This document shows positions 11,344 to 23,286 of a DNA stretch of 64,000 nt, piece after piece. Source of the stretch: CGIF01 sp031673915 (GTDB lineage: Bacteria > Bacillota_I > Bacilli_A > Mycoplasmatales > CGIF01); assembly GCA_031673915.1 (NCBI GenBank), contig CP125277.1:262912-326911 (forward strand), given 5' to 3'. The notes beneath the pieces are model-generated. The model did not search any database, had not been told where the DNA came from, and worked only from the letters and a program-made list of their open reading frames with translations. Position numbers and translations under genes: made by a program. Within the stretch, counting starts at the first letter, position 1. Each line of letters opens with the position of its first letter.

Positions 11344-11691
11344 TTAATCTTCTTTAATCAGACTCTCAAGTTTGTTAATTTGAACTAATTCATTATCAAT
11401 CTGGAATATTAATTTAGGAATTCTCCTAAATTTTTTAACACTTATTAATTCTCTATTAATAAAACCTGAGTATTTTTTGTTAAAATCTTCAATTATTTTT
11501 AAGTTTTCAGAATTACTTTCCATTCCAACAAATATTCTAATTGATTGAAATTTTTTATCAGCTCTACAATAACTTATTGGAAGAAATGGTAATAATCATT
11601 GACTAGTTACTTTGTAAACAGCAATTCTTATCTCCCTATCATAAAGAGATTCAATCCTTTTTTGTTGAGTAGTTAATTCTCTATTAAACAT
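11344..11691 (-). CDS. rbfA: Ribosome-binding factor A
   Basis: RbfA binds the 30S subunit and helps mature the 5' end of 16S rRNA. The 115-residue frame starts at ATG 11691, which overlaps the end of infB by eight bases, so translation is probably coupled. The sequence shows the KH-like RbfA pattern: RIESLYDREIRIAVYKVTSQ near the N-terminus and FRRIPKLIFQIDNE near the C-terminus, the latter matching the family's RxxPxLxF signature. Order nusA-infB-rbfA supports the call. It closes the operon. Confidence 0.88.
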
Positions 11692-13519
11692 AATCTTCTT
11701 CTACAAGAGCGTAAGAAATGATTCTGTCATCAATTTGGAAATCATTAAAGTTATTTACAACAATTCCACACTCTTGACCCTTACTAATTTCTTTAATATT
11801 ATTTTTATCTCTTTGTAAACTACTAATTTTACCAGTAAATATTTTTTCTTCTTTTCTGAAAACATTTACTAAATGGTTACGATTAATATTTCCACTTAAA
11901 ACTTGACAACCAGCAATATTTCCAACTTGTGAGAAGTAGAAAATCTTTTTGATTTCAGCAACTCCTAAAATCTTTTCTACTTTTTTCTTTTCCCTGAATG
12001 ATTTTGCAAGTTCTACAAGACCATCTCCAATTTTATAAATTATTGATTCGCTCAATCAATGTATCTTGTTCTCTTTTAAGTCTTTAGTTTTTTGTTGACT
12101 AATTCTTACATTAAAAGTTAAAACTGAACTTTGTGTTATTTTTGACAAATTAATAACAGAATCACTTACATCTCCAGCTACTTCAGTGTAGATAGAATTG
12201 AAATTAATTTTATCATTTGAATTCTTCTTTACAATATTTTCTAAAGCTTCTAACGAACTTTGTGAATCAGCAATCAAAATTAAATTAATGTTTTTCACAT
12301 AATCTTCTGATTCTTTATTATTTAAATTAGATGAAGAAGAATCACTATTTGAGAACTTTCTTGAATCAATTTTAGTTGGAATAATTCTTTTAATTTTCTT
12401 CACTAAACTTTCATCACTCATAACTAAAAAGTTATCTCCAGGTTCTGATTCAAATCCTAAACCAAAAACTTGAACAATATCTCCAGGATTTGCTTTTGTT
12501 AATTCTTTATCTGAAAAATCAACAATTTTCTTTACCCTTCCAGATTCTCCATTAACAAATAAAATATCTCTATTTTTAAGTGATCCATTTTTAACTAGTA
12601 AATTATTAACTACGCCTGATTTGTTGCTCGTGTAACTGTCTAAAATGACACCATTTGCAGAAGAACTAAAATCAGCTTTTCAGTCATAAATTTCTGAAAG
12701 AAGAAGAATGTTTTCTAAAAGTATATCAGTGTCATCTTTGTTTATAGCGCTTCCTGAAATAACAGTTGTTTCTCCTCCTCATTCTGATGGAGTTAATCCT
12801 CTTTCTTGCAATTGGGTTCTTATTTTATCTAAAGTTTTTTCATTATCAAACTCTTTTTTTTTATTATTAATAAAAGCTATTGTTGGAAGTTTATATTTAT
12901 GAATATGCTCTATTACTTCTAGTGTTTGAGGCATTACTCCATCTTCAGCAGCAATCACTAAAACAATTAGGTCGGTGAAAGATGCTCCTCTTTCTCTCAT
13001 TTTTAAGAAAACATTATGTCCAGGAGTATCTAAGAATGTTATTTTTTTCCCTTGGAATTCTACAGGATAAATATTAATTTTCTGAGTAATTCCACCTTCT
13101 TCTTTCTTTTGGTCCTGAGTTGATCTAACTGTATCAAGAAGAGTTGATTTTCCATGATCAATGTGACCCATCACACTAACTATTGGATTTCTACTTTCTC
13201 TTTTCTCACTTTTATTTACATTCAAATAATCGTTAATAATTTCATTTATTCCAACTCTTTCTTTTAAAGCAGTCTTTATTCTTTTCGTCTTACAAAAATC
13301 TGTTACTAATTCAAAGTTTATTTTTTGGTTTTTTGTAATTGTATTACCTAATTTTCAAAAGAATGAGATAATCATGCTTGATTGCACTTTAAGTACTTTA
13401 CTTAGATCATCAATGCCAATTTCTTCAGAATAACAAAAAAGTGTTCCATTTTTTAGTTCTAATGTTTTTTCTAGTTCTTTTTGTAAAAATTCAATTAATT
13501 TTTTTTCTTCTTTTTTCAT
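11684..13519 (-). CDS. infB: Translation initiation factor IF-2
   Basis: IF-2 is the GTPase that brings initiator tRNA to the 30S subunit and drives subunit joining. The 611-residue frame runs from ATG 13519, 12 bases after the nusA stop. A short N-terminal region (about 98 residues) precedes G1 GHIDHGKST, G2-region GGITQKI, G3 DTPGHN, and later EWGGET with a TGA-coded Trp. The guanine-specificity loop is unusual: NKxD is replaced by INNKKKE, with no Asp at the expected place, inside a run of nine A. Domains II-IV follow (GLGFESEPGD, GDVSDSV). Normal length for a Mollicute IF-2. Confidence 0.95.
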
Positions 13520-13531
13520 TTATTTTTTTAC

Positions 13532-14659
13532 TTAATTTTTATTATTTGAATTATTGAAAAGATTTTTTCTCATTTCATAATCTTCAAAATTAATGTTACC
13601 ATTTCAAATAATAACATCATTGTCTTGATCAGAATTTTCAAAACTTTTTATATGAATGTTTGTTCCAAGATATTCTCCAATCTTTTGAATTATCTTTCCT
13701 CCTCCATAAAGAGCAAGGGACATTCTATGTTCAGGAATAACAACTTTACAATCATTTTCTTCTTCAACTAAAGAGATTACTTCAACAGGAGAAAGTAAAT
13801 TAAAGATCATATGTCTTCTGCTTTCACTTCAAGCTACAAGATCAACTCTTTCCCTTTTCATTTCGCCAAGAATTGCTTTTATTCTTATTCCTTTTTTTCC
13901 AATACAAGCACCTACAGGATCAATTCTAAAACTATTGCTTTTTACTATTACTTTACTTATTATCCCTGAGATTCTTATTACTTTTTCAATTTCTACTAAA
14001 CCTTCTTTTATTTCAGGAATTTCCATTTCGAAAATCTTCTTAACAAAATCTTCTCCTTTTCTCGAAAGGATTAATTGTTTTAAATCTGCTTTTTCTTTAA
14101 CATCAACTAGTAAAAACCTTAAATGTTTTCCTAAGTAATTTTTGTCTTCAAAATTTCATTCTTTTTTGTCTCAATACCCAAGACCTTTTCCTAAATTTAT
14201 GATGCAGAAGTTATCTTGAATGCTTTGAATATAACCACTAACAATTTCTCCCTTTAAAGGTAAAAAATTATGATATTGTCTTTCTTTTCTTAATTCTAAT
14301 ATTAATTTTTCAATATTTTTTCTAACATCGTATCCGATAAATTTTGGTAAATTTTTTAGATTAATTTCAAAGTAAGCGTTTCCTTCAACAATTTTTTCAC
14401 TTTCCTGAATTCTAAGATCATCTTTCAAAATTTCGCTTTTGGGATCATTAATTTCTTCAACTATTTTGAATATGCTATATGCTACAAACTTTTTCTCTTT
14501 AGGATCAAATATAGCTTGTATTTTTCCAGGATTCTCTTCATTTTTTTGGTAAGCTTGTTCAAAAGATTCAGTTATTATTTCAATAATTCTCTCTGAGTTG
14601 ATTTCTTCCCTTTTTGCTAGTTGATTTATTAGATCGTAAGTATTTTCGTTGTTTATCAA
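13532..14659 (-). CDS. nusA: Transcription termination/antitermination factor NusA
   Basis: NusA binds RNA polymerase and nascent RNA and sets pausing, termination and antitermination. The 375-residue frame has an N-terminal RNAP-binding part with SERIIEIITESFEQAYQ, an S1 region (EIVSGYIQSIQDNFCIINLG), then KH domains with the GACIGKKGIRIKAI loop and VIPEHRMSLALYGGGKII. The usual ylxR and L7Ae genes between nusA and infB are missing, and no rimP lies upstream. This short nusA-infB-rbfA set is typical of reduced Mollicute genomes. Confidence 0.94.
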
Positions 14660-14862
14660 AATTTCTATTTTATTCCCTTTTTGTTCACTTTTATAATAGA
14701 AGAACTGGGCCTTTCTTTCAAATTAAAAATTAAAGTTTCTAATTTTCATAATATTTGCATTATATTTTTCATTTTTTGTGAAAGATAAATTCTAATTAAA
14801 ACAAAAAGCCTCTTTGAATTAATTTTACATTCAAAGAACTTTTGTTTGTATAGACTAAAACT

Positions 14863-16029
14863 TTATATTTGATTTAGTTCAATGTTTGTTTCATCAAAGA
14901 TTTCTCTTCACAATATTTTTTCTTCTAAATACTCTGCTTGCTTTATTGATGGTTTTATTATTGGATTTCTTGGTTGAAAAACAAAACAACAATCTTCATA
15001 TTGGCTTATCGATAGATCGTAAACATCAATCTTTTTCGCTTCATTAATAATTTCTTGTTTATCTCTTGTAATTAGAGGAGAAACAATTAATTTTGAATTA
15101 ATAGAACTGTAAATAGTATGCATGCTTTCAATTGTTTGAGAAGCAACTTGCCCTAAAGAATCTCCATTTGCGATCAATTCAATTTTATTCTTGTTCGCAA
15201 GTTTTTCTGCGAATCTAAGAAACATTCTTTTTAGAATAATAATTCTATAACTATCAATCTCAATATGACTAATTTCTCTTAGTATGTTTTTTGTATTTAC
15301 TAAATAAAGATTTCCTTTATGATTGTTAAATTTTTTTAACTTTTTAATTAAAGAAAAAATTTTACTTTTGTCATTTTGCTCATTAACATAAAAATGAAGG
15401 AATTCAACCTCTAACCCTCTTTTCATTAAGTTATATGCAGCGACAGAAGAGTCTATTCCTCCACTAAACAAAATTAAAGCTTTTCCAGAAGAACCTATTG
15501 GTAAACCTTCTAAGCATTTAACTCTCTTTAGTAAAAATATTGCGAAGTCTTTATAAATTGAAATTTCTATATTTTTTTCATATTCTTCTAAGGAGATATT
15601 CAAGTTGAATTTTTTTGCTACTAATCCACCAAACTTTTTTTGCAAGTCAATTGATTTTATTGGAAAACTTTTATCCCTTCTTTTAAATGTTAGTCTAAAT
15701 TTTGTAAAATCTATTTCCAAAAATTTATCCATGTTTTCGAAGAAAAATTCTATTTCTTTAATTATTCCTTTATTAGATAGATAACCAGTGTAATAACTAC
15801 TAATTCCAAAAGTATTTTTCAATATACTTTCAATACAATTGCTTTCTTCTATATCTAAATTCTCCGCATCAATAAATAGTTGATCAAAATACCTTTCGAT
15901 TTTGACTAACTTTAAATTATTCTTTTGAAAAGAATTTTTTAGATTATCTACTAATCTATTAATAAATAAAGATCTGTTTTTCTTTTTTAGAAATAATTCA
16001 CCAAATCTTATTATTAAATATTTTTTCAC
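14863..16029 (-). CDS. thiI: tRNA 4-thiouridine synthetase ThiI
   Basis: ThiI adenylates U8 of tRNA and, with a cysteine desulfurase, makes 4-thiouridine; in some bacteria it also feeds thiazole synthesis. The 388-residue frame shows the N-terminal ferredoxin-like part (IIRFGELFLKKKNRSLF), a THUMP domain, and the PP-loop ILFSGGIDSS (SGGIDS at 189-194). YEDCCFVFQPRNP carries a Cys near the family's catalytic position; there is no rhodanese domain, as in other Gram-positive-type ThiI. The last codons include a TGA-coded Trp. A partner desulfurase is not in the window. Confidence 0.92.
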
Positions 16030-16063
16030 TTATAGTTTATTATTTTTTATCCTTTGTTTTAGT

Positions 16064-16390
16064 TTAAAAAGACAATCCGAGATTCTTAAAAAAACCTGAA
16101 ATTGTTTTTTGTAAGTCACTAATTTTAAATTCGTATGTTTGATCGTTTGTAGATGATAATCCTATGATTACTCTGATAATTATAACACCTATTGTTGCAT
16201 AAATTATAAACTTTACAATAACTTTTAAAAGATTTATAATCATTTTAAGTCAGCATAATGAAAATAGAAACACAAAGAATGTTCACAATGGAACCTTGGA
16301 CAAATCAGCTTCATTAATTACAGCCATTTGATCGCTTAAATAAAATCAAAAGTCTGACAAAAGTTTTCAAAGTTTATTTTCGTTATTCAT
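16064..16390 (-). CDS. Small two-helix membrane protein (108 aa)
   Basis: The frame from ATG 16390 to TAA 16064 needs TGA as Trp. It predicts two adjacent membrane helices (PLWTFFVFLFSLCWL and VIVKFIIYATIGVIIIRVII) with a soluble tail. No family recognised. It is 34 bases upstream of thiI on the same strand and may be co-transcribed. Confidence 0.55.
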
Positions 16391-16645
16391 ATTATTAACT
16401 TTTCCTTACCTTTATTGATTTTTAATAATCTCTAAAGTCTTAAAGTCATAATAAAAAATCTTTAGAGCATTAATATAATTTTAATGTTTATATCATTTCT
16501 TTGTGCTATTTTAAAATTAATTATTAATTAATCAATTAAAATAAAATTGAAAATAGAGTTAGCTATTTTTACCTATAGGAATTTAAATTATTAGTTTAAG
16601 TAAGATTTATCCAAGTATTTTTTGGTGGAAAGGGATATTATTTAT

Positions 16646-17017
16646 ATGTTTAATAATGATAAAAAAAATGAGAAAAAAATAATTAAATGTCATACTTGCC
16701 AATTTGTAATTAATCAAACAATCAAAGTTCCAGGTGATGAGGAGAATGGATTAGTTTTTTGCAGAACTTGCGCTCCTGTTATAAATAAAGCTTTAGATTC
16801 TAAATTTATCACTTCTATTGAAGAATTCAACAAGGTAAAGTTAGAATCAGAAATTCTAAGAGATGAAAAATCTTTATTAGAAAAAGAAATTGATATATTA
16901 AGAAAAAGGATATGCGAGATTGAGAATATTTATAATGAGAAAATTGAAAGAATTCAAGAAGAATATTTTAAGGAAGAATATGAATTAGTTGCCGTTGAAG
17001 GCTTTGTTTTTGCCTAA
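16646..17017 (+). CDS. Zinc-knuckle coiled-coil protein (123 aa)
   Basis: Two CxxC pairs (CHTC and CRTC, about 32 residues apart) suggest a zinc ribbon, followed by a Leu/Glu/Lys-rich coiled coil (SEILRDEKSLLEKEIDILRK and on). I chose ATG 16646 because AAAGGGA lies ten bases upstream; a longer frame from TTG 16622 is possible. The 3' end overlaps the recombinase gene on the other strand by about 33 bases. Function is unknown. Confidence 0.55.
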   Translation: MFNNDKKNEKKIIKCHTCQFVINQTIKVPGDEENGLVFCRTCAPVINKALDSKFITSIEEFNKVKLESEILRDEKSLLEKEIDILRKRICEIENIYNEKIERIQEEYFKEEYELVAVEGFVFA

Positions 17018-17680
17018 TCTTTTAATTCTTTTACTAATTCTCAAACCTCTTCTGTTAAGATATATCATTAGACTTCTAGGTTTTCCTATTCCAATTATTC
17101 TACTTATATCAACAACTGATATTTTTTTTGAAAGAAGGAGAAGGATTTCATCTTTTCTTTTATCATAAATTGATTCTTGAATAATTCCTGCTTTTTTACC
17201 AATTTTTACTCCTTGCATTTTTTTAGAGGCAAGTGCTTCTTTAGTTCTTAGTGATATGATGTCTCTTTCTAATTCAGCAAGCATTGAGAATATTGTTAAC
17301 ACTATTTTTGTCACCATGTCATTTTGGTTGCTTAAGCTTAGATCTAAGTTTTGTTTAGTAAATATTATTCTTGTTCCATTTTTTAAAATATTATTTACTA
17401 AGTTTAAAACTTCTGAGGTTGAGCGACCTAGCCTTGAAATTTCTGTTGATATTAGAACATCACCTTTTGAAAGGCTTAAAAGTTCATCAAACTTTCTATC
17501 CTCTGAAGACTTCCTTGAAGAAATTGTTAATTCCACTCACTTGTCAACATTCAAATTTCTAACACGACAATATTCTAAAATTTCCAGTTTTTGATTTGAT
17601 ACTGCTTGATCATCTGAAGAAACTCTAATATATCCAAGGGTTAGTGATTTCTTTTCTGCTTTTTTGCTTGTTTTAGCCAT
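16985..17680 (-). CDS. Serine recombinase, resolvase/invertase family (231 aa)
   Basis: The protein cuts and rejoins DNA through a catalytic serine. The N-terminal domain shows LGYIRVSSDDQ with the active Ser, GDVLISTEISRLGRS (the conserved SRLGRS), and MLAELERDIISLRTKEAL (the E-helix LAexER). A C-terminal helix-turn-helix follows (SVVDISRIIGIGKPRSLMIYL). Size and plan fit resolvases and DNA invertases rather than large serine integrases. ATG 17680 has AAAGGA upstream; a start at 17719 is possible. It sits inside the segment bounded by the 48-nt inverted repeats, so it is a candidate for acting on them. Confidence 0.9.
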
Positions 17681-17998
17681 AAATATTATTTTTCCTTTAT
17701 AAAACGCATTTCCTGACATTCTAATTTTTTTCTCATGTTAAATATATAAACTGTATATAAATTTTTCAAGAAATGCATCATTTAGATTTCATTTTTTTAA
17801 TGATTCAAAATTAGAAGAATTACAAAAAACCAATTAATATTCTTAATATTCTTTTGCGATACAAATTCTATCTTTATAATTTGTTAATTTTTATTTTATT
17901 TAATTTTTTACTTGTCATTCATACAACAATATATTTATAAATGTTACATTTTAATGTGCACTCTTTTAGGTATATAAGTATATTTTATACATTATCTT

Positions 17999-18105
17999 AA
18001 ACCGCTCGGTTTGGATGACACTTTATTTTGATAAAAACAACAAAATAACCTCTGTCAATATTGAATAATATTTGTAATAAACCTTGATATAACAAGGTTT
18101 TTTAA
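17999..18105 (+). ncRNA. Candidate small structured RNA with terminator
   Basis: Four inverted repeats follow one another: AAACCG/CGGTTT (17999-18012); TGACA/TGTCA (18016-18020 with 18053-18057) enclosing TTATTTTG/CAAAATAA (18023-18030 with 18041-18048); AATATT/AATATT (18057-18072); and AAACCTTG/CAAGGTTT with a T-run, a good intrinsic terminator (18079-18103). GC pairs are rare in this genome, so the clustering is striking. It does not carry SRP, RNase P or tmRNA core motifs, and no gene follows closely. Confidence 0.45.
18079..18105 (+). terminator. Rho-independent terminator
   Basis: Stem AAACCTTG/CAAGGTTT with a 6-base loop followed by six T. It ends the candidate RNA just upstream. Confidence 0.65.
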
Positions 18106-18762
18106 TAAATTAATTTCATAATATAAAAAATACACGATTAATAAAATACTTCTAAATTTTTTAAAACAATTTGATAATAAAGTAGAATAAAAGTCTTATT
18201 TTTAAAAGTGTCATTCTTATGGTCAAAATTTCAGTTAAATTTATGAAACTATATATAAAAGCAAAATAAATATTTATCACTTACTTTCACTAAAAAACTT
18301 AATTATTATAAATTATAAAAACAAAAAATAAGAAGTGAAATCTAAATAAGCGCCAAGAAGATAATAAATAATATTGATGAGACAATTTATATTCAAATTA
18401 AATTTAAATCTCTTCTAGATTAATAATTAAAGCAAAATAGCAATTGAATATTAAAAAAATATTTTAAAAAAAAAATTATAGAACTTATTAACAACAATTA
18501 CCTTCATAAACAAAATTTTTAAACACAAGAAATGTGAAGTAGTGCAAACTCGTATAATCCAGAAATTTTAAAAGTACTTTTGAAATTATTGTACAAACTC
18601 AATAAAGAATTACTTAATCTCTAGATTAAAAAAAGTTTTGTTTATGAAAATTTGCAGTTCAATTAATTCTAATACTTCAATTGTTATTAAAAATAGTAAA
18701 AATTTTGACTAATATGCTTATTACCTATACTTTAAATTTTTATTTGACTAAGCAGAAACATA

Positions 18763-21700
18763 TTAAACATCTTTTCTAATTATCAGATTATTATTCTCCA
18801 AGTTTAAAAATTGTTCATAAACTTTTTTATTAATAATATCCTTAATATCTTCTTTCCAATCATTAATTGATCCTTTTTCACTTCTGTAGTCAATTATTTT
18901 AGCTGAAACAGCATCTCCAACTCCAGTAATAGCTGAAAAGGGAATTAACATCTTTCCATTTTTGAATTTAAAGTTTGTAATGTCAGAATCGTTAAAGTCA
19001 ATCCCTATCTCAAATTTAAATCCTTTTCTCTTTATTTCCGAAATAACACGAAGAGTAAAAAGTAAATCCTTTTCTTTCATAGTTAACTTTCAATCGCTAA
19101 GTTCTTTAGGTGTAAAGTTTTCCCTAATCTTCTTATTAAGTTGTAGATTATTATCGTAAACAGATTTTTTACCTTTATCAGAAAGAGTTCGATAAGCAAG
19201 ATTTATAAGATCAATATCTTTATCTATTGAATTCTTTCTAAAACCTGTTCTTTCAATAGATTTTTGTTTTTTTTCAGTTAATCTACAAATCAAAGAATTA
19301 TAAGATTCTTCTAACTCTTCTTGTTCAAAATCAGAGCTAATATTTAACAATTCATAATAACTTTTACTAATTGAGAAAACTTCATCAACAAAATCTTTTA
19401 AATCAGGTTCTTCTTTTGCCAGTTTTATTAAAACCTTCGAAATCGAAATAAATTCTTTTCTACTTGCTTTCAAAGTTTCAAGACTATCAATAATCTTATT
19501 TAAATGAAAAGGAATTGTCTTCTTAGTATCAAAAGACATTAATCAAATATCATAAACAGTTGCGTGATAAGTTAATAAAATTGAATAAAAAACTTCTGGG
19601 AAGTAAACTTTGTAATAAGCAGTTCTCCACGCAGTCATTGTGTAAGCTATGGCATGAGGCTTAGGAAAAATATACTTAATTTTTTCTAAAATTGAAAAAT
19701 AAATATCTCCTTCTTCACCAGTCAGTTTACTCTTAATTTTATTCTTTATTTCTTCATCAAGTTTTGCCCATTTACCCTTTCGAATAAATTCAGTCGCATC
19801 AAAAGAACTCTTTTTGTCAACGCCCTTAGAATCTAGCATGTTTAAAATATCTTCTCTGCAAGCTAACAGTTTATCAAGAGATAGCTTTCTATCTTTATAA
19901 ATTGATTGTTGATTTTGCAACCAAACATCAGTTCCATGTGAGAACCCTGAAATCTGCACTAATTGAGAAAATTTCGTTGGTCTTATTGGCTCTAAAAGAC
20001 TTCTCTTTACAAGATCTGTTCCAAACTCAGGAATTCCAAGAGTATCACAATTAGTAAATACTTCCATTACCTTTTTATCATCAAAACGAACGACTTTCTC
20101 ATCTAAAGGATGATGCCCAGTTTCTGTAAAGAATTTTTGTAAAATTGTCGGTTCATCGTGACCTAAGATATCAAGTTTTAAGAAAATATTAGATAAAAAA
20201 CTATACTCAAAATGAGTAGTGTTTCACTCTGATTTAGAGTCATCAGCTGGATAATTCAGAGGAGTAAAATCTAAAATATCTAAGTCAGAAGGGACAACTA
20301 ATAAACCACCAGGATGTTGACCAGTTGTTCTCTTTATTCCCTTTAATTGTTCAATAGCAATATCTTTAACTTCCTTAACATCATCTAGTCTTTTCCCATT
20401 TGATAATTCAACACATCACATTCGAAAATTAAAATTTGGATTTAAATTTTTTCTTAATTTTTGATGACCATCTCAGAAATTTTCAGCAGTTTGTTGAGAA
20501 AGTTTATTTATTGTTCCTATTCGATAAACATATTGTTCTCCTAATAGCTCTCGAACATGATTATGAGCAATTCTTTGATATTCACCAGAAAAGTTAAGAT
20601 CTATATCTGGTGTTTTTTCTCCGTTTCAACCAACGAAAGTTTCAAATGGCAATGAATGACCTTCATACCTTAAGATTCCAGTTTTGCAATCAGTACATTC
20701 AACTTCTTCTTGAAAATCATAGCAAGATGGACTAGCTTCATCATTATGATTTTCTATTTTTTTATAAGTTTTACACTTTTCACAAACACTATAAAGAGGA
20801 AGAGGATTAATATCTGTTATTCCTAGTAAATAAGCAATTAAAGAACATCCAACAGATCCACGAGAACCAACTATACTTCCCTCTTTTTGTGCTTGAGCAA
20901 CAATCTTTCAAGAAATTCAATAAACAGCAAGATAATCTTTCTTAATAGTTTTTCATTCTCTTTTAACTCTCTCATTTACAAAACTTGGAATGTGATTATT
21001 AAACATTTTGTTTAATTTTTCATGACAAGCCTTCATCAATTCAGTTTCATTATCTCTTGAGCTAGGATATCCAATATGCTTCTCAAAAATCTTTACATCA
21101 GAAATTTTCTTAAGTATTTTGTCAGGATTTATAAAAACTATTTCTTCTATTAATTTTTCATCTTGTAAGAATTTTCAATTATCAATAATTTCATCCTTAC
21201 TTCTTAAATGCTGTTCAGGCAAATGATCAAATCCGTCTTCAAGAAATTCAGAAGTAGCATAATAATAAAGACTATGACGAGAACCGTTCATTCCCTCATT
21301 AGCAACAATAATTTCTTTTAATTTCTTTTGATTTTTAGTGCAATAATGAACATTGTTTGTAGCAACAACTTTAATTCCAATTTTCTTAGCAGCTTTTATT
21401 ATTGAAAATAATACACTCTTCAGTTCATCTTCATCAATCCTCTGAGTAGCTAAAAAATGAGAGAAACAGTCTAGACCGCGAACTTCTAAATAGTCATAAA
21501 ATTTCATTTTTTCTTCAACTTTCAAACCTAAATTAAAAGTATTAAAAAGAGAAAATATCTCTCCTTCAAAGTCTCCAGTGGCTCCTATTAAAAGATTTTC
21601 TCTATATCTTTCAACATCAGATCTAAATAAGAGAGGAAGCTTAAAAAAATTATCAACATGAGATATTTTTACTAATTTATAAAGATCAGAAAGGCCTTTT

Positions 21701-23211
21701 TTATTCTTTGGTAATACTACTATTCTGGTTCCTAAACCACGATAGTAAAACTTATCTTGAATTAGAGATTTAAAATCATTTCAATTTAAAAATTCTTTTT
21801 CGTTGGCAATTTTTATAATCTTTTCAAAAAGGGTTTTTAGTAATAAACTATCATCAAGAGCCCTATGAGTTTGTTCAACCTTCTTTTTTCCTTGACTACT
21901 TAATTTTTCCAAACTGTAAGACTTTTTACCAGGAATTGCTAGTCAAGACAAAGGAAGAGTATCAATAGCAGGATAATTAAATTCTTCTCCAAAAACTTCA
22001 ATTCAAGACTTATTTAAAAAAGGTAAATCAAATTTTCTTGCATTATGAGAAACTAAAACTTCAACTCCATGATTTTCTCAATCTTCTTTAACTTGCGGTA
22101 AGACTTCTGCTAATAGAGGAGCTTGATCTAGTTCTTCTCTATCAATACTAGTTAATTTATAAATGAATTCTGAGACGTTTTTACTGGGCTTTATTAAGTA
22201 ACTACTTTTACTTAAAATTTCTTTTCCTTTTACAATTACATAACCGAAATCTATTATCTCATCATGAGTAGAAAAAAGTCCCGTTGTTTCAACATCGAAA
22301 ATACAATAAGTGATTTCATTAATAGACTTTTTAAATATATCTTCGATGTTGTCTTTTAATAAAAGAAAGTCTGGAAAACTTTCTTCAAGCATTTCAAACT
22401 CACAACCATAGACTATTTTTAAATCTTTATTTTTACTTCTAGCTTCCCAAAATTCAGGAAATGATTGAACATTATTATGGTCTGTAACAACTAATGCTTT
22501 ATACTCTTTTTCTTCAGAAATTTTTACATAATCAAGAGGACTACTAATTCCATCAAGTGTACTAAACTTTGTATGAACACTAAACTCTGAAAGTTTTGAG
22601 TCATTTAATGATATTTTTCTTTTAAATTCTTCTGAATTAAATTTTTCATTAAAAGATGGAGAAGGAACAATTCACTTATTTAATGATTCTTTTTTAACTT
22701 TATTAGATTTTTTTTCTTCAATTTCTTTTTTTATAGAAATATTTTCTTCACCAATAAATAATTCAATGTCTTCCAAACCAATTTTCTTTAAATAATCTTT
22801 CAAAATTAAAAGTTCAGAGACGATTTTCTCTTTTTCTTCTTCTGAAATATTTTCAAAAACAATTCTATTATTGATAGTAGAAAAATTAGAAAATAAGCTT
22901 TTATTAAGGAAAATTTCGCTGAGATTCTTATTTTTTTTTCAAATAAAATGATTAAAAGAAAGGAATTTTACATAATCAGAAAAGTTTTCTTTTGAAAATT
23001 GAATGTTATTTTTATTACTATCTAAAAATCTTATTTTTCAATCTAAATTTTCAAGATTATATTCATTATTTAAGTAAGAAAATAAATCAGATAAATCATT
23101 AATATCAAAAACAAAAGGAGACTCAATATTTAAAAAAGAATCATTAAAATCTAGGTTAACACTGCTTCATTTTTCGTCTTTTTTTTTTAAATTGTCTAGT
23201 AAATCCACCAA
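18763..23211 (-). CDS. polC: DNA polymerase III PolC-type alpha subunit with J-like insertion
   Basis: PolC is the replicative DNA polymerase of Firmicutes and Mollicutes with a built-in proofreading exonuclease. The 1482-residue frame shows an OB-like N-terminus, a PHP region split around the exonuclease (HTKFSTLDGISSPLDYVK), exonuclease motif FDVETTG at 305-311, zinc cysteines (VCEKC and CTDC), and the catalytic PDIDLNFSGE near 868. Near the C-terminus, about residues 1285-1354, an extra stretch resembles a DnaJ domain (SYYELLNISSD...LINLAYRTLSDKGKKSVYD) but lacks HPD. The normal PolC end resumes afterwards (MKEKDLLFTLRVISEIKRKG). TTG 23211 is my best start; GTG 23208 is possible. It lies 75 bases after secA. 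Confidence 0.95.
19150..19360 (-). other. J-domain-like insertion inside PolC
   Basis: The encoded stretch follows the J-domain plan: helix I YYELLNI, helix II QEELEESYNSL, a loop, helix III IDLINLAYRTLSD and helix IV KKSVYD. The HPD tripeptide needed to stimulate DnaK is absent. It lies between the PolC palm/fingers end and the C-terminal helix-hairpin-helix part (SAITGVGDAVSAKI). Confidence 0.65.
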
Positions 23212-23286
23212 TGTTTTTAATCTCTTTCTAAGTTTTTTTAATCATTTTAAAAAAATGTCTATTAATATATTTTAATGTTAAATTTT

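Larger units (their letters stand above)
17720..18762. other. Gap upstream of the recombinase and downstream of polC
   Basis: This kilobase holds the structured RNA candidate at 17999-18105. The remaining AT-rich DNA, 18110-18762, shows no reading frame or repeat I can support. Confidence 0.4.

Noticed and set aside
17256..17594. Plus-strand frames over the recombinase
   Set aside because: Antisense shadows; the minus-strand serine recombinase motifs are unambiguous.
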